NCBI GenBank assembly: GCA_030431475.1
Contig: JAUIJD010000001.1
Span: forward strand, 62,001-126,000
Origin: Verrucomicrobiia bacterium
GTDB taxonomy: Bacteria; Verrucomicrobiota; Verrucomicrobiia; Verrucomicrobiales; Akkermansiaceae
Reading direction: 5' to 3'
Length of the DNA: 64,000 bases
Every line of letters starts with the position of its first letter. Within the stretch, counting starts at the first letter, position 1. The position numbers and the translations under genes were made by a program. The notes beneath the pieces were generated by a model. That model searched no databases and was not told the origin of the DNA. It saw nothing but the letters and a program-made list of their open reading frames with translations. Below, one piece after another: positions 25,560-35,316 of this stretch.

Positions 25560-28238
25560 ATGCATTTCACCTCTCCAGAGTGGTTTCTCCTCATTCCCGC
25601 CGTGCTGTTCATCGGCTGGTTCTGGAAACGCCTCCGCCTCTTCTCCCCACTCCGGCTCATCCTGGTCGTGCTGGCGGCCTTCACGCTCGCCGATCCCCGG
25701 ATGACCCTCCGGGACGACTCGCTCGACCTCTGGGTCCTGCTCGACCGCTCCGAGTCCACCGAGGACCTCGTGGATCTCGGACTTCCCGAATGGGAGCGCC
25801 TGCTGGAGAAGTCGAAGCCGTCGAGGCGCGACCGCATGATCCTGCTCGACTACGCCGCCGAGATCGTCGAGCACGGCAAGGATGGCGCCACCTTCACCGG
25901 CTCGCGGAAGCTCACCCGCACCGAACTTGCGCTGTCCCACGTCACCGCCCTGGCCGACGACGACAAACCCTCGAGGGTCCTGCTCTTCACCGATGGCTTT
26001 TCGACCGAACCCCTCGAGAAGGCGGCCGACCGGCTCGAAGCGCAGGGCATCCCCCTCGATTTCCGCCTGATCCGCGACGAGACCCTCGACGATTTCCGCA
26101 TCTCCCGCATCGACCTTCCCGAACGGGTCCAGACCGGGGAACCCTACCTGCTCGCCGTCACGGTCCGCGGCTCGATCGATGGCAAGGTGCCGGTCGTCGT
26201 CAGGCGTGCCGGTCAGGTGCTGGTCGAGACCGAGGTCGAGCTCGTCAACGGGGTCGGGCGGGCGGAGTTCACCGACCGCATCCCCGTCGGGGGATCCTTC
26301 GAGTACGAGGCCGAAGTCGTTCCGGAAACCGATGCGCACCCGGGCAACAACCGGGCCTCCCGTTGGATTGAGATCACCGGCGGCCCACGGGTCCTGGTGG
26401 TGACCAACTACGCCGACGATCCGCTCGTCGAGGTGCTGAAAACGCAGGAGTTCACCGTCGACGTCGAGACCGACTCCCTCCAGTTGCAGCCGGGACGGCT
26501 TTCCGGGGCCCGCGCGGTCATCTTCAACAACATCCCGGCCCACGAGGTCCCGCAGGACTTCCTCGATGCCGTGGATTTCTTCGTGCGTGAGCAGGCCGGC
26601 GGATTCCTGATGGTCGGTGGCAAGCAGTCCTTCGGTTCGGGCGGCTACTTCCAGTCGTCCATCGATCCCCTCCTGCCGGTCTCGATGGAGCTGAAAACCG
26701 AGCACCGCAAACTCTCCGTGGCCCTCGCGATCGTCCTCGACCGTTCCGGATCGATGTCGGTGGGCGTCGCCGGTGGAAAGACCAAGATGGACCTCGCCAA
26801 CAACGGCGCGGCCAACGCCATCGACCTCCTCGGACCGATGGACCGGGTGACGGTGTTCGCGGTGGACAGCGCGCCGCACACCATCATCCCGCTGACCCAG
26901 ATCCGGAACGACAAGAACCAGCTGATGGCCCGGGCCCGCAAGGTGCAGTCCCAGGGTGGCGGCATCTTCGTCTACGAGGGGCTCAAGGCGGCGTGGGACG
27001 AGCTCAAGAAGGCGAACGTCGGCACCCGGCACGTGATCCTCTTCTCCGATGCCGCCGACTCCGAGGAGCCCGGAGACTACAAACGCCTGCTGAAGGAGAT
27101 GAAGACCGAGGGGGCCAGCGTCTCGGTGATCGCCCTCGGCACCAAGGCCGATCCCGATGCGAAGCTGCTCGAGGACATCGCGAAGCGGGGCGACGGCCGG
27201 ATCTTCTTCTCCGACCGCGCCGTCGACATCCCGAAGATCTTCGCCCAGGAAACGGTGACGATCGCCCGCTCGGCGTTCGTCGACGAACCGGTCGGTGCCC
27301 AGGCGACCGGTCGGTGGGCCGAGGTATCACCGAAGCTCCTCGACTGGCTGCCCCAGGCAGGCGGCTACAACCTTTCCTACGCCCGCGAGGATGCCACCAC
27401 CTCGCTGGTCACCACCGACGAGTACCTCGCGCCCCTCGTCGCCCATGCCCGTCGAGGTCTCGGTCGCACGGCGGCGGTGAGCTTCCCCCTCGGTGGCGAG
27501 CACTCGGAGCCCGCCCGTGCCTGGGAGGGATACGGCGACTTCGTGCAGACCCTGACCCGGTGGCTGATGGGGCTGGAGCTCCCGCCGGGCATCGGATTGC
27601 GCCACCGCCTCGACGGCACCCGCCTGACCCTCGACCTCCTCTACGATCCCGAAATGTGGAGCGACAAGCTGGCGGCCACTCCACCCGGCATCCGACTTCT
27701 CGAGAGCGGCGCCGGCAACACCGCCTACGAAATCCCGTGGCGGCGCATCGAGCCCGGGCACTTCTCGGTCAGCCGCGATCTCGATGAAGGTGCCATCGTC
27801 CGCGGTGCGGTTCGGGTCGGTCCTCATGCGATTCCGTTCGGGCCGCTCACGGTGGGCAGCTCCGTCGAGTGGGCCTTCGAGCCGGAGCGGCTCGAGGAGC
27901 TGCGGACGGTGTCGGCTCAAACCGGTGGACGCGAACTGCTCGATCTCGCCGAGGCATGGCTGCGGCCGCCGCACGACCACGAGATCAGTCTCCGCCTCTG
28001 GCTCGCGCTCGGTCTTTTGGTGCTGATCATTGCCGAGGCCCTCCTGACGCGCACGGGCTGGCGCCTGCCACTTCCCGGCCTTCCCCGCTTCGAACGCACT
28101 CCGAAGGTGAGCAAGGAGAAGGTCATCCGCGAGACACCCCGGCGACCGGAGCCCGAACCCGAGACCTCAGCGCCCGAGACCGACACCCCGCCAAGCGAAC
28201 GCCGCTCCCGCTACCAACGAGCAAAGGATCGGCGCTAG
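25560..28238 (+). CDS. Large membrane protein with two VWA-type domains
   Basis: An 892-residue last gene of the operon. Two N-terminal membrane segments (about 8-45) are followed by a first VWA-like domain (D62-x-S64-x-S66), a beta-sandwich linker, and a glutamine-amidotransferase-like segment (ARAVIFNNIPAHEVPQ...GGKQSFGSGGY). A second canonical VWA domain has MIDAS D394-R-S396-G-S398, with T and D residues further on. A C-terminal membrane segment near residue 825 precedes a Pro/Glu-rich cytoplasmic tail. It is the likely extracytoplasmic, metal-dependent effector or scaffold of the MoxR system. Confidence 0.88.
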   Translation: MHFTSPEWFLLIPAVLFIGWFWKRLRLFSPLRLILVVLAAFTLADPRMTLRDDSLDLWVLLDRSESTEDLVDLGLPEWERLLEKSKPSRRDRMILLDYAAEIVEHGKDGATFTGSRKLTRTELALSHVTALADDDKPSRVLLFTDGFSTEPLEKAADRLEAQGIPLDFRLIRDETLDDFRISRIDLPERVQTGEPYLLAVTVRGSIDGKVPVVVRRAGQVLVETEVELVNGVGRAEFTDRIPVGGSFEYEAEVVPETDAHPGNNRASRWIEITGGPRVLVVTNYADDPLVEVLKTQEFTVDVETDSLQLQPGRLSGARAVIFNNIPAHEVPQDFLDAVDFFVREQAGGFLMVGGKQSFGSGGYFQSSIDPLLPVSMELKTEHRKLSVALAIVLDRSGSMSVGVAGGKTKMDLANNGAANAIDLLGPMDRVTVFAVDSAPHTIIPLTQIRNDKNQLMARARKVQSQGGGIFVYEGLKAAWDELKKANVGTRHVILFSDAADSEEPGDYKRLLKEMKTEGASVSVIALGTKADPDAKLLEDIAKRGDGRIFFSDRAVDIPKIFAQETVTIARSAFVDEPVGAQATGRWAEVSPKLLDWLPQAGGYNLSYAREDATTSLVTTDEYLAPLVAHARRGLGRTAAVSFPLGGEHSEPARAWEGYGDFVQTLTRWLMGLELPPGIGLRHRLDGTRLTLDLLYDPEMWSDKLAATPPGIRLLESGAGNTAYEIPWRRIEPGHFSVSRDLDEGAIVRGAVRVGPHAIPFGPLTVGSSVEWAFEPERLEELRTVSAQTGGRELLDLAEAWLRPPHDHEISLRLWLALGLLVLIIAEALLTRTGWRLPLPGLPRFERTPKVSKEKVIRETPRRPEPEPETSAPETDTPPSERRSRYQRAKDRR

Positions 28239-28246
28239 GCCGCGCT

Positions 28247-30673
28247 TCAGGGACTGGTGGTGCTCAACGTGTAGCCGCCGACTTCCCCCTCATACGCGGT
28301 CGAAACGCGAATGAGGTAATCGGTGGAGCCCGAGACGACGAAGGTGACCTCCGAATTGACGTCGAATGCTCGATCGTCGTTCTCCGCCACGATTGCCCCG
28401 GTCGCCGCATTGATCACGTAGAGCCATGGATCCAGCACCGCCGTATTGTCGGAGATCAACGTCACGGTGACGGTTTGTCCGGCGGTCACGCCGGTCAGCT
28501 CGTAGTCATCCGCGTAGTAGCCCGAGTAATTCGGATCGAAGGGATCCGAGGTGGCCAGCGCACCGGACAGCGAATCGGGAACGCCGATCGTCGGGGCGGC
28601 CACCGGCACGCTGAGATCGAGGGTGTAGGCGCCCGTTTCATCGGCGAACGCGCTCGTCACTCTCACCACATAGGCCATGCCCTCGACCGGATACAGGGTC
28701 AGCTGCGAATTCAGTCCACCTCCCCCGTCATCGTTGGAGGCAATCAGAAGATCGGTTTCGGCACTCACCACCTCGAGAAACGCATCAAAGGCACTGGATT
28801 GGAGGGAGATGGTGACCGGCGAGGTCAGGCCCTCGAGCCGGAAGTCGTCGGCATAGATGTTCAGAGGCTCCCAAAGCGGATCGAGACCGTCGGTGATGGC
28901 GAGCGCACCCGCGGTCGAAGACGGCACACTGAGCGAAGGAAGCGTCATGTAGTCGGCGAGGGGAAGTGCGCCGAGAAGGAAGCTCCCGGTTTCGCCATCA
29001 CTGAAGCTCGTGACCCGCAGCCGATACTCGCTCACCGCACCCGAAGCCGTGAACTCCAGCACCTCATCCGTGCCGGTGGCACCGACACCCCCATCGTTGT
29101 CCGCGACGACGAGCGGCGTCCCCGGGACCGAGGCATCGAACAACTCAAGCCGCACATCGAACGCGGAGGAACGCCCGGTCAGCCGGTAGCTGGTTCCCCC
29201 GACCACATCGACGAGACGATACTCCTTCGTTCGGCGCGAAGGATAATCGGGATGAGGAAGATCGTCGTCGGTCAGCGATCCGTGGGCGCGACCTTCGACC
29301 GACAAGCTCCGGACACCCGGGACCAGCGCACCGGACGGTACGGCACTCGCCCTGAGAAAGCCGCGCGGATCACCCGCCCATTGGAGAGAGCTGGCCACCA
29401 CTTCGCGGGCCAGCGGATCCCCCGGCACGGGGTCGTCGATGACAATCCGATCCACCAGAGCAGCTTCCGTCCACCCCGTGAGATCCCCGCTCCATCCGAG
29501 CTGATAGTCGACCTCGGACGTATCCCCGAGGATCCGCAGACGGAGCGCCTGCTCGATGAGCTCGCCGGCATCGTAGGCTTCGTAGCGAGGAGCAAAACCA
29601 CCTCCGCCGGGCGGAAGCCGGAAGGCATAGTGGCCGAAGTGATCCATCCCGTCCCCCTCCGGGTCGCGCATCTCTCCGACCACTCCGGTCGTCGCTTCCC
29701 AGGCGCTGTAGCCAGGGTAAAGGTGATCCATGACGAAGCGCCGGAACAGGCTCACCCGGGTGTAGATCCCGTAGGCATCAGGGTCGGCACAACCGATCCC
29801 GAAGCTCGTGATACCGGCCAGAGCCCAGCCCCCGAGGTCGGGCGCCGGGACCGCCAACGGGCCGCCGCTGTCCCCGCTGCACGAGTCCACCCCTCCTGCG
29901 GCGAGTCCCGCCGGAAGCATGGTCCCCAGAAGGGATCCCGAATAGGCGGCCGTTGCATTCGCCGTGGCGAGACTGACGATGGGGACATCCGCGTCCTGAA
30001 GGATCTGCGCGTAGCTGCCCTCCCCGCTCGTATCACCCCATCCGATGATTCTTGAGACGACTCCGGGAACATCCAACGTGGGATCATCGATCAACGGCAG
30101 CGGTGTGTAGGACGGATCCGCCGGCACCGAAAGACGCAGCAGCGCGATGTCCGAGTCGGTGTTCGTATCCTTGTAGTCGGGATGCACGATGATCTCCTCG
30201 ACCGCAATTCGCTGGTAAGTGGTATCGGTCGAAAGATTGCCCCCACCGAGCAGCACATCCACCTCATCCGGCTCCGAACCCAGCACGCAGTGGGCGGCTG
30301 TCACCACCCACCGGGGATGCACCAGCGTTCCTCCGCAGAACTGGGCCTGGTAGAGATCGGACTCGCCGCTGCTGAGGAGTGCCACCATCCAGGGATAGGT
30401 CCCCTCGACCACATCGTTTCCGCCGATGATCTTCTGCCCGCGGGGAAGCTCGACCCACTTGCCGTCCTCCACCTCCTCGACCTGCTTCTTGCCGACCCGC
30501 TTCTTGTCGTGCGGCACTCCCGGCTTCCCGGGCCTCGTCACATGCCTTGAGAAATGCTGGTCCCTCGCCCCTTCCTTCGCATGAAGAAACCCGGGGGATC
30601 CACTCCAGAAAAGGAGGCACAGCACAAAAGAGACCGAGGCAGTCGACGCATACCGTTTCATCACGCTTGTCAA
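28247..30673 (-). CDS. Secreted trypsin-like serine protease with C-terminal PPC-like repeats
   Basis: An 808-residue exported protease. A signal peptide (to about residue 32) and a basic propeptide are followed by an activation-type IIGG at 82-85. The chymotrypsin-fold triad is His128 (TAAHC), Asp175 (SDIALL) and Ser269 (GDSGGP). Asp263, six residues before the nucleophile, predicts Arg/Lys specificity. Three beta-sandwich repeats of PPC type fill the C terminus (each opening with a SLSV/SLSVP/TIGVP strand, with AFD(V/A)xLE cores in the first two), probably for substrate or surface attachment. Start 30673 or the Met codon at 30661. Confidence 0.9.
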   Translation of the reverse strand: MTSVMKRYASTASVSFVLCLLFWSGSPGFLHAKEGARDQHFSRHVTRPGKPGVPHDKKRVGKKQVEEVEDGKWVELPRGQKIIGGNDVVEGTYPWMVALLSSGESDLYQAQFCGGTLVHPRWVVTAAHCVLGSEPDEVDVLLGGGNLSTDTTYQRIAVEEIIVHPDYKDTNTDSDIALLRLSVPADPSYTPLPLIDDPTLDVPGVVSRIIGWGDTSGEGSYAQILQDADVPIVSLATANATAAYSGSLLGTMLPAGLAAGGVDSCSGDSGGPLAVPAPDLGGWALAGITSFGIGCADPDAYGIYTRVSLFRRFVMDHLYPGYSAWEATTGVVGEMRDPEGDGMDHFGHYAFRLPPGGGGFAPRYEAYDAGELIEQALRLRILGDTSEVDYQLGWSGDLTGWTEAALVDRIVIDDPVPGDPLAREVVASSLQWAGDPRGFLRASAVPSGALVPGVRSLSVEGRAHGSLTDDDLPHPDYPSRRTKEYRLVDVVGGTSYRLTGRSSAFDVRLELFDASVPGTPLVVADNDGGVGATGTDEVLEFTASGAVSEYRLRVTSFSDGETGSFLLGALPLADYMTLPSLSVPSSTAGALAITDGLDPLWEPLNIYADDFRLEGLTSPVTISLQSSAFDAFLEVVSAETDLLIASNDDGGGGLNSQLTLYPVEGMAYVVRVTSAFADETGAYTLDLSVPVAAPTIGVPDSLSGALATSDPFDPNYSGYYADDYELTGVTAGQTVTVTLISDNTAVLDPWLYVINAATGAIVAENDDRAFDVNSEVTFVVSGSTDYLIRVSTAYEGEVGGYTLSTTSP

Positions 30674-30748
30674 AAGTTCGGATCACGCTAGGCGACCGAT
30701 CGACTCGAGGTCGAGACGTTTTCCGCCGGAGACCGTGCCGGATTCGAC

Positions 30749-32434
30749 TCACGAGAGCTTCCGGATCGCCTGACACACGGCGGGAAACAACTGCTTCTTC
30801 CGGCTCACGACCCCGGGCGCATCGTAGCACCCCGGGCTCACCTGCTCGAAGGGAAGGCTCCGTAGAAGCCGCTCGTCGCCGGCGGCGAGGACCACGCTGT
30901 GGTGGCGCGCGATATCCGTCACGGCGAGCACGGCGAGGTCGAACCCCTCCTCGGCCGCGAGCGTGCCGAGTGCCTGCATGAGCTCCTCTTTCCGGTGCTC
31001 GAACGCCTGAAGGCCGAGTTCCTCGATCTGGGCGATCGTGACCTTCACCCCGTCGTCGTCGAAGGCCTTGCGATCGGCGTTGAGCACTTCATCCGCGTCG
31101 CCCTTGGCGAGCAGCGAACCGACCGCGAAAAACTCCTTCTTGAAACTCTCGGGGTCGATCTTCGCGAGACCGCTGAGCCAGTTGAGCATGGTGCGGTCGA
31201 GCTCGGTCGTGGTCGGCGACGTCAGGCAAAGGGTGTCGGAAATGATGCCGGCACAGAGACACATCGCGGCCCCGGGTGAGGGCTCGAGGTCCCGGTGCTC
31301 GAACTTCCGAGCCACCAGCGTCGATGTCGACCCCACCGGTTCGTTGAGGAAGCGGATCGGTTCACGCGACACGAGATCCCCGGCCAGGCGGTGGTGGTCG
31401 ACCACCTCCACGACCCGCGCCTCGTCCACTCCCTGGACCGCCTGCGCGAACTCGTTGTGATCCACCAGCGCGACCCGCATGCGGGGGGGATCCACCAGGT
31501 CCGACTTGGAAAGCACCCCAACCATGACCTCGGTGACCGGATCGATGACCGGAAAGAGATCCTGATCGAACATCGCCACCGATTTCCTCAGCCGGGATAC
31601 CGGCTCACCCGATCGCACGGATTGAAAGTCGGAAACCATCACCAGATCCACCGTCCTCGAACAGCGGATCAGGGTGGTCGAGCTCGCGGTGTCCTGACGG
31701 CACCGGAGGACCACCACCCCCTTCTCGCGGGCGAGCTTCCGCAAGGGTTCGTCGATGTCGTTCCCGCCGGTGACCAGCAGCGCGCGCACGCCCCGGTCGA
31801 TCGCGTAGTGCTGGACGACCGGACGATCGCCACAGACGACGAGGTAGCGATCGACGTTGCCTTCTCGCGTCGCGGACTTGAGCCGACGGTCGACCGTCGA
31901 CTGGGACGAGGCGCCGACCAGCATCACGAGGTCCTCCTGCTCCCGTCCCTCGGGAAGCGGCGCGCCCACCGACTCCGCTCCGAGGGTCTCGGTGATCTTG
32001 CTCAGCGACACGTGGACGGTCCGCGTTTTCATCTCCGAGACATCCCCGGGCAGCAACAGCTCGAGCAGATCACGATAGCGGAGCACCCCGATCGGCCGCC
32101 CTTCGTCGTCCTTCACCGGAACGCATCGAACGTCGTGGTCGAGCATTGACCGGTAGGCCTGAAAGAACGTGTCCGACGGCTCGGCACAGATCACGTCCTG
32201 CTGGCAGATCATTCCCGCGGTTGCCCGCACATCGGTGACGAGGGGCGGCTCCTCGACTCCTGCCTTCTCCAGTACCCAGGCGGTGCGTGCGGGAACCGAT
32301 CCGCAGCGGGCGGCGACCGCGTCGGGCTCCCCCGTGCGCCGGAGCAACTCGGCATGACCGATCGCCGAGCAGATCGCATCGGTGTCCGGGTTCCGGTGGC
32401 CGATGACGTAGTAGGGAAGGCGCGGCGATTCCAT
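30749..32434 (-). CDS. Family II (manganese-dependent) inorganic pyrophosphatase with CBS/DRTGG regulatory insert
   Basis: A 561-residue enzyme that hydrolyses pyrophosphate. The N-terminal DHH domain has GHRNPDTDAICSA (His13, Asp17, Asp19). A long regulatory insert follows with a CBS half, a DRTGG-like domain, and a second CBS half (DLFPVIDPVTEVMVGVLSKSDL). The fold then resumes at RVALVDHNEF and VEVVDHH and closes with the DHHA2 SRKKQ motif. CBS-containing versions are regulated by adenine nucleotides. I chose ATG 32434 because the conserved domain starts there and further upstream sequence belongs to argS. It starts 8 bp after argS, probably in an operon. Confidence 0.92.
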   Translation of the reverse strand: MESPRLPYYVIGHRNPDTDAICSAIGHAELLRRTGEPDAVAARCGSVPARTAWVLEKAGVEEPPLVTDVRATAGMICQQDVICAEPSDTFFQAYRSMLDHDVRCVPVKDDEGRPIGVLRYRDLLELLLPGDVSEMKTRTVHVSLSKITETLGAESVGAPLPEGREQEDLVMLVGASSQSTVDRRLKSATREGNVDRYLVVCGDRPVVQHYAIDRGVRALLVTGGNDIDEPLRKLAREKGVVVLRCRQDTASSTTLIRCSRTVDLVMVSDFQSVRSGEPVSRLRKSVAMFDQDLFPVIDPVTEVMVGVLSKSDLVDPPRMRVALVDHNEFAQAVQGVDEARVVEVVDHHRLAGDLVSREPIRFLNEPVGSTSTLVARKFEHRDLEPSPGAAMCLCAGIISDTLCLTSPTTTELDRTMLNWLSGLAKIDPESFKKEFFAVGSLLAKGDADEVLNADRKAFDDDGVKVTIAQIEELGLQAFEHRKEELMQALGTLAAEEGFDLAVLAVTDIARHHSVVLAAGDERLLRSLPFEQVSPGCYDAPGVVSRKKQLFPAVCQAIRKLS

Positions 32435-32442
32435 GGTCCGGG

Positions 32443-34191
32443 TCACATGCGTTCCGGGCAGCGGACTCCGAGCAACCCGAGACCATGGCTGAGCACACGG
32501 GATGCCAGCTCGCAAAGGGCAAGCCGACTGTCGCGGATGTCGGACCGGTCGGCGCGCAGCACCGGACAAGCCTCGAAGAACGAGTGGAACGCCCGCGCGA
32601 GCTCCAGGAGATAGGTCGCGAGGAGGTTCGGACGATGGTCCTCCAGCACCGTGGGCAGAATCTCGCCGTAGCGAAGAGCAAGCCGGGCGAGATGCACTTC
32701 TTCCGGGGCCTCGAGTACCAGCTCCACGGATTCGGCGTCGAACGCCGCATCGAGCTTCCGGAAAATCGAACGGATCCGGACGTAGCTGTACTGAAGATAG
32801 GGGGCCGTATCCCCCTGGAGCGCCAGCATCCGGTCCCATGAGAAGACATAGTCGGTCATCCGGTGCTGGGAGAGCTCGGCGAACTTCACGGCACCGATGC
32901 CGACGATCTCCGACACCTCGCGGGCCTCTTCCTCTCCGAGCTCGGGGTTCTTTTCCGCGATCGCCTTCGCCGCCCGCTCGATCGCCTCGTCGAGGACATC
33001 CACCAGCTGGACGTTGTCCCCGGAGCGCGTCTTCATCAGCTTCCGGTCCTCCCCGAGGATCGAGCCGAACATGATGTGGTGGAACCCGGCCTCCTTGCCC
33101 CAGCGCCGGGCGGCATCGAAGATCTGCCGGAAGTGAAGCTGCTGCGGAGCCCCCACGACATACCAGATCTCGTCGGCCTGCCACTCCTCGATCCGGTAGT
33201 CGATCGTCGCGAGGTCCGTGGTCGCGTAGAGGAACCCCCCGTCCGCCTTGCGGATGATCGCGGGATTGTCGGTCCAGCCGTCCTCCTTGTGAATGCGGAA
33301 CGGGTCCTGATCATCGGGCAGATTGCCGCCGGAGAAGATGCAGACGGCGCCATCGTCCTCACGGGCCAGTCCGCGGCCGAGGAAGTCCTCCACCAGTCCG
33401 GGGAGACGATCGTTGTAGAAACTCTCCCCCAGCCAATGGTCGAAGGAGACATCGAGCCGATCGTAGATCTTCTGCAGACCCTCCTTCGATAGCTCGACGC
33501 AGCGCTTCCAGATCTCGAGGTTGGCGGCATCGCCGGACTGGAGCTCGACCAGCTCGTCCTTGCACTCTGCCAGCACGGTGGCGTCCTCCTTCGCCTTCGC
33601 GTTGACCTCCCGATACACGCGGAGCAACTCGGCAACCGGATCGCTCTCCAACGCCGCCGGATCAAGGATGGTCTTCCACCCGTGCAGGATCATCCCGAAC
33701 TGCGTTCCCCAGTCGCCGATGTGGTTGTCCCGGATCACCTCGTAGCCGAGAAAACCGGCGATTCTCGACAAGGAGTCGCCGAGGATCGTCGAGCGGATGT
33801 GCCCGACATGCATCGGCTTGGCCACATTCGGCGCGGAGAAGTCGACCACCACACGGCGTCCGTCACCGACGGCCGGCACGCCGAGCCGCTCGTCGGCGAG
33901 TTGTTCCGCCGCCTTCTTTGCAAATGCGGCGGGAGCGACCCGGAAATTGATGAATCCGGGGCCGGCGATCTCGGTCTCGGCGAGGCCTCCGAGCTCGATG
34001 ACATCGATCACCGACTGGGCAAGCGCCCGGGGATTCGTGCGCTGCGTCTTCGCCAGCGCCATGGCGGCATTGCTCTGATAGTCGCCGAAGCGAAGATCCG
34101 CGGACGGCACCACCGGCGCCGTGACCCGTTCACCGACCACCTTTTCGAAAGCGTCCCCGAGGGCCGACTCGATTTCCTGCAGCAGCGTCAT
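32443..34191 (-). CDS. argS: Arginine-tRNA ligase
   Basis: A class I aminoacyl-tRNA synthetase of 582 residues charging tRNA-Arg. The Add-1 N-terminal domain (FGDYQSNAAMALAK) and the HIGH-type signature NVAKPMHVGHIRSTILGDSLSR are clear. The C-terminal anticodon-binding DALR domain contains LQYSYVRIRSIFRK and ends LLGVRCPERM, the usual ArgRS terminus. It lies 8 bp upstream of the pyrophosphatase, which would remove the pyrophosphate made by aminoacylation, and 8 bp downstream of the PTS EIIA-like gene. Confidence 0.97.
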   Translation of the reverse strand: MTLLQEIESALGDAFEKVVGERVTAPVVPSADLRFGDYQSNAAMALAKTQRTNPRALAQSVIDVIELGGLAETEIAGPGFINFRVAPAAFAKKAAEQLADERLGVPAVGDGRRVVVDFSAPNVAKPMHVGHIRSTILGDSLSRIAGFLGYEVIRDNHIGDWGTQFGMILHGWKTILDPAALESDPVAELLRVYREVNAKAKEDATVLAECKDELVELQSGDAANLEIWKRCVELSKEGLQKIYDRLDVSFDHWLGESFYNDRLPGLVEDFLGRGLAREDDGAVCIFSGGNLPDDQDPFRIHKEDGWTDNPAIIRKADGGFLYATTDLATIDYRIEEWQADEIWYVVGAPQQLHFRQIFDAARRWGKEAGFHHIMFGSILGEDRKLMKTRSGDNVQLVDVLDEAIERAAKAIAEKNPELGEEEAREVSEIVGIGAVKFAELSQHRMTDYVFSWDRMLALQGDTAPYLQYSYVRIRSIFRKLDAAFDAESVELVLEAPEEVHLARLALRYGEILPTVLEDHRPNLLATYLLELARAFHSFFEACPVLRADRSDIRDSRLALCELASRVLSHGLGLLGVRCPERM

Positions 34192-34199
34192 GCGCGAAG

Positions 34200-34673
34200 T
34201 CAGGCGACGTTCTTCGGCGCCTTACCAGCCAAAACATTGAGAATCTCGGTCCGGCACTCGGCCTGCGCCAGGCGTTGGCGGATCTCGCAGTTGGTGAACA
34301 TCTTGGCGATGGCGGCAAGCGTCTGCAGATGCAGGTGGTAGTCCCGCTTCGGAACGACGAACAGAATCACGAAATGGACCGGGCTGTTGTCGAGCGCCTC
34401 GAAGTCGATGCCCTCCTTGGACCGACCGAACACCGTGACAACCTCCTCCAGATTCTCCGAGAAGGCATGGGGAATCGCCACCCCGTAGCCGATGCCCGTG
34501 CTCACCTGCTCCTCCCGCTCGCGAAGTGACTCCACCACCTCCTCCCGGAGTTCGGTGGCCAGCTTTCCGGTTTCCACGAGGTGATCGACCAACTCGACAA
34601 TCGCCGGGATGTGCTCCTCGGCATGCATGTCGAGGAGCACCTGGTCGGGGCTGAGCAACGAGGCCAGTTTCAT
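34200..34673 (-). CDS. PTS EIIA (nitrogen/fructose type) domain protein
   Basis: A 157-residue single-domain protein of the PtsN/fructose EIIA family, with the phosphorylatable His69 in YGVAIPHAF and downstream VHFVILFVVPKRDYHLHLQTLA. There is no membrane EIIC partner nearby, so a regulatory role is more likely than sugar transport. I selected ATG 34673 because it gives the standard N terminus MKLASLLSPDQVLLDM. Codons further upstream look non-coding. It opens the minus-strand cluster with argS and the pyrophosphatase. Confidence 0.88.
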   Translation of the reverse strand: MKLASLLSPDQVLLDMHAEEHIPAIVELVDHLVETGKLATELREEVVESLREREEQVSTGIGYGVAIPHAFSENLEEVVTVFGRSKEGIDFEALDNSPVHFVILFVVPKRDYHLHLQTLAAIAKMFTNCEIRQRLAQAECRTEILNVLAGKAPKNVA

Positions 34674-34815
34674 GGAGAAGGCTCCGGCGCGGGGAACCGG
34701 CCGGGCGGCGTGCTTATCGCCGCCCCTCCCCTGATGCAAGACGCTTTTCAGCCCCGGTCCGGCGGGCATTGACGCTTGTCGTCGCCGGGGACGCTCCCCT
34801 AGCCTCGGCCACCCC

Positions 34816-35310
34816 ATGAAAGCTTTCCTGACTCACCTCGCGGCCGTCGCCGCCTGTCTGGTTCTCTGCCAGTGCGCGGGCTCTTTCGGATCCGGAAACA
34901 TGGGTGGCCCGACCCTCGAGGAGCGCAAGGCGGCGATCGCCTCCGAAGCTCGTGGCGACCACTACATCGGCCGACGCTACTACGTGAAGAAAACCCGCTT
35001 CTGGGGCTACGTCCGGGAGCCGCGGCAGGGCTGGAACCGGGCGAAGCTGGTCGTGGTCCGCGAAGACAAGAAGCGGCAGCCGGACCGCCTCCCCGAGTCC
35101 GGGGGCGGACGCAACTACGGCTACGACCAGAACTACGAGTACAAGCTGCGGGGCTACTTCACGGGGCAGAAGGTCTACGATCCAAACAGCAACCAGATTC
35201 TCCCCGAGTTCATGCTCACCGGATACGACGTTTTGAACCGCGATCCCGGATGGCTGTTCCGGCCCGATGACCGGTACGACCCCTACCGCATCACCCTCGT
35301 CCCCCGCTGA
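34816..35310 (+). CDS. Predicted lipoprotein, unknown function
   Basis: A 164-residue protein with a lipoprotein signal (hydrophobic run AAVAACLVLCQC; Cys20 in LCQC is the best lipobox). The mature part is basic and Tyr-rich with a repeated R(R)YYVKKTRFWGYVREP / YEYKLRGYFTG pattern, suggesting beta strands. No family is recognised. The next gene starts 6 bp downstream, so the two are probably co-transcribed. Confidence 0.65.
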   Translation: MKAFLTHLAAVAACLVLCQCAGSFGSGNMGGPTLEERKAAIASEARGDHYIGRRYYVKKTRFWGYVREPRQGWNRAKLVVVREDKKRQPDRLPESGGGRNYGYDQNYEYKLRGYFTGQKVYDPNSNQILPEFMLTGYDVLNRDPGWLFRPDDRYDPYRITLVPR

Positions 35311-35316
35311 CGCCGC

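Noticed and set aside
32435-33184. N-terminal extension of the pyrophosphatase frame into argS
   Set aside because: It overlaps the conserved 3' end of argS in another frame; the pyrophosphatase domain begins at the ATG at 32434.
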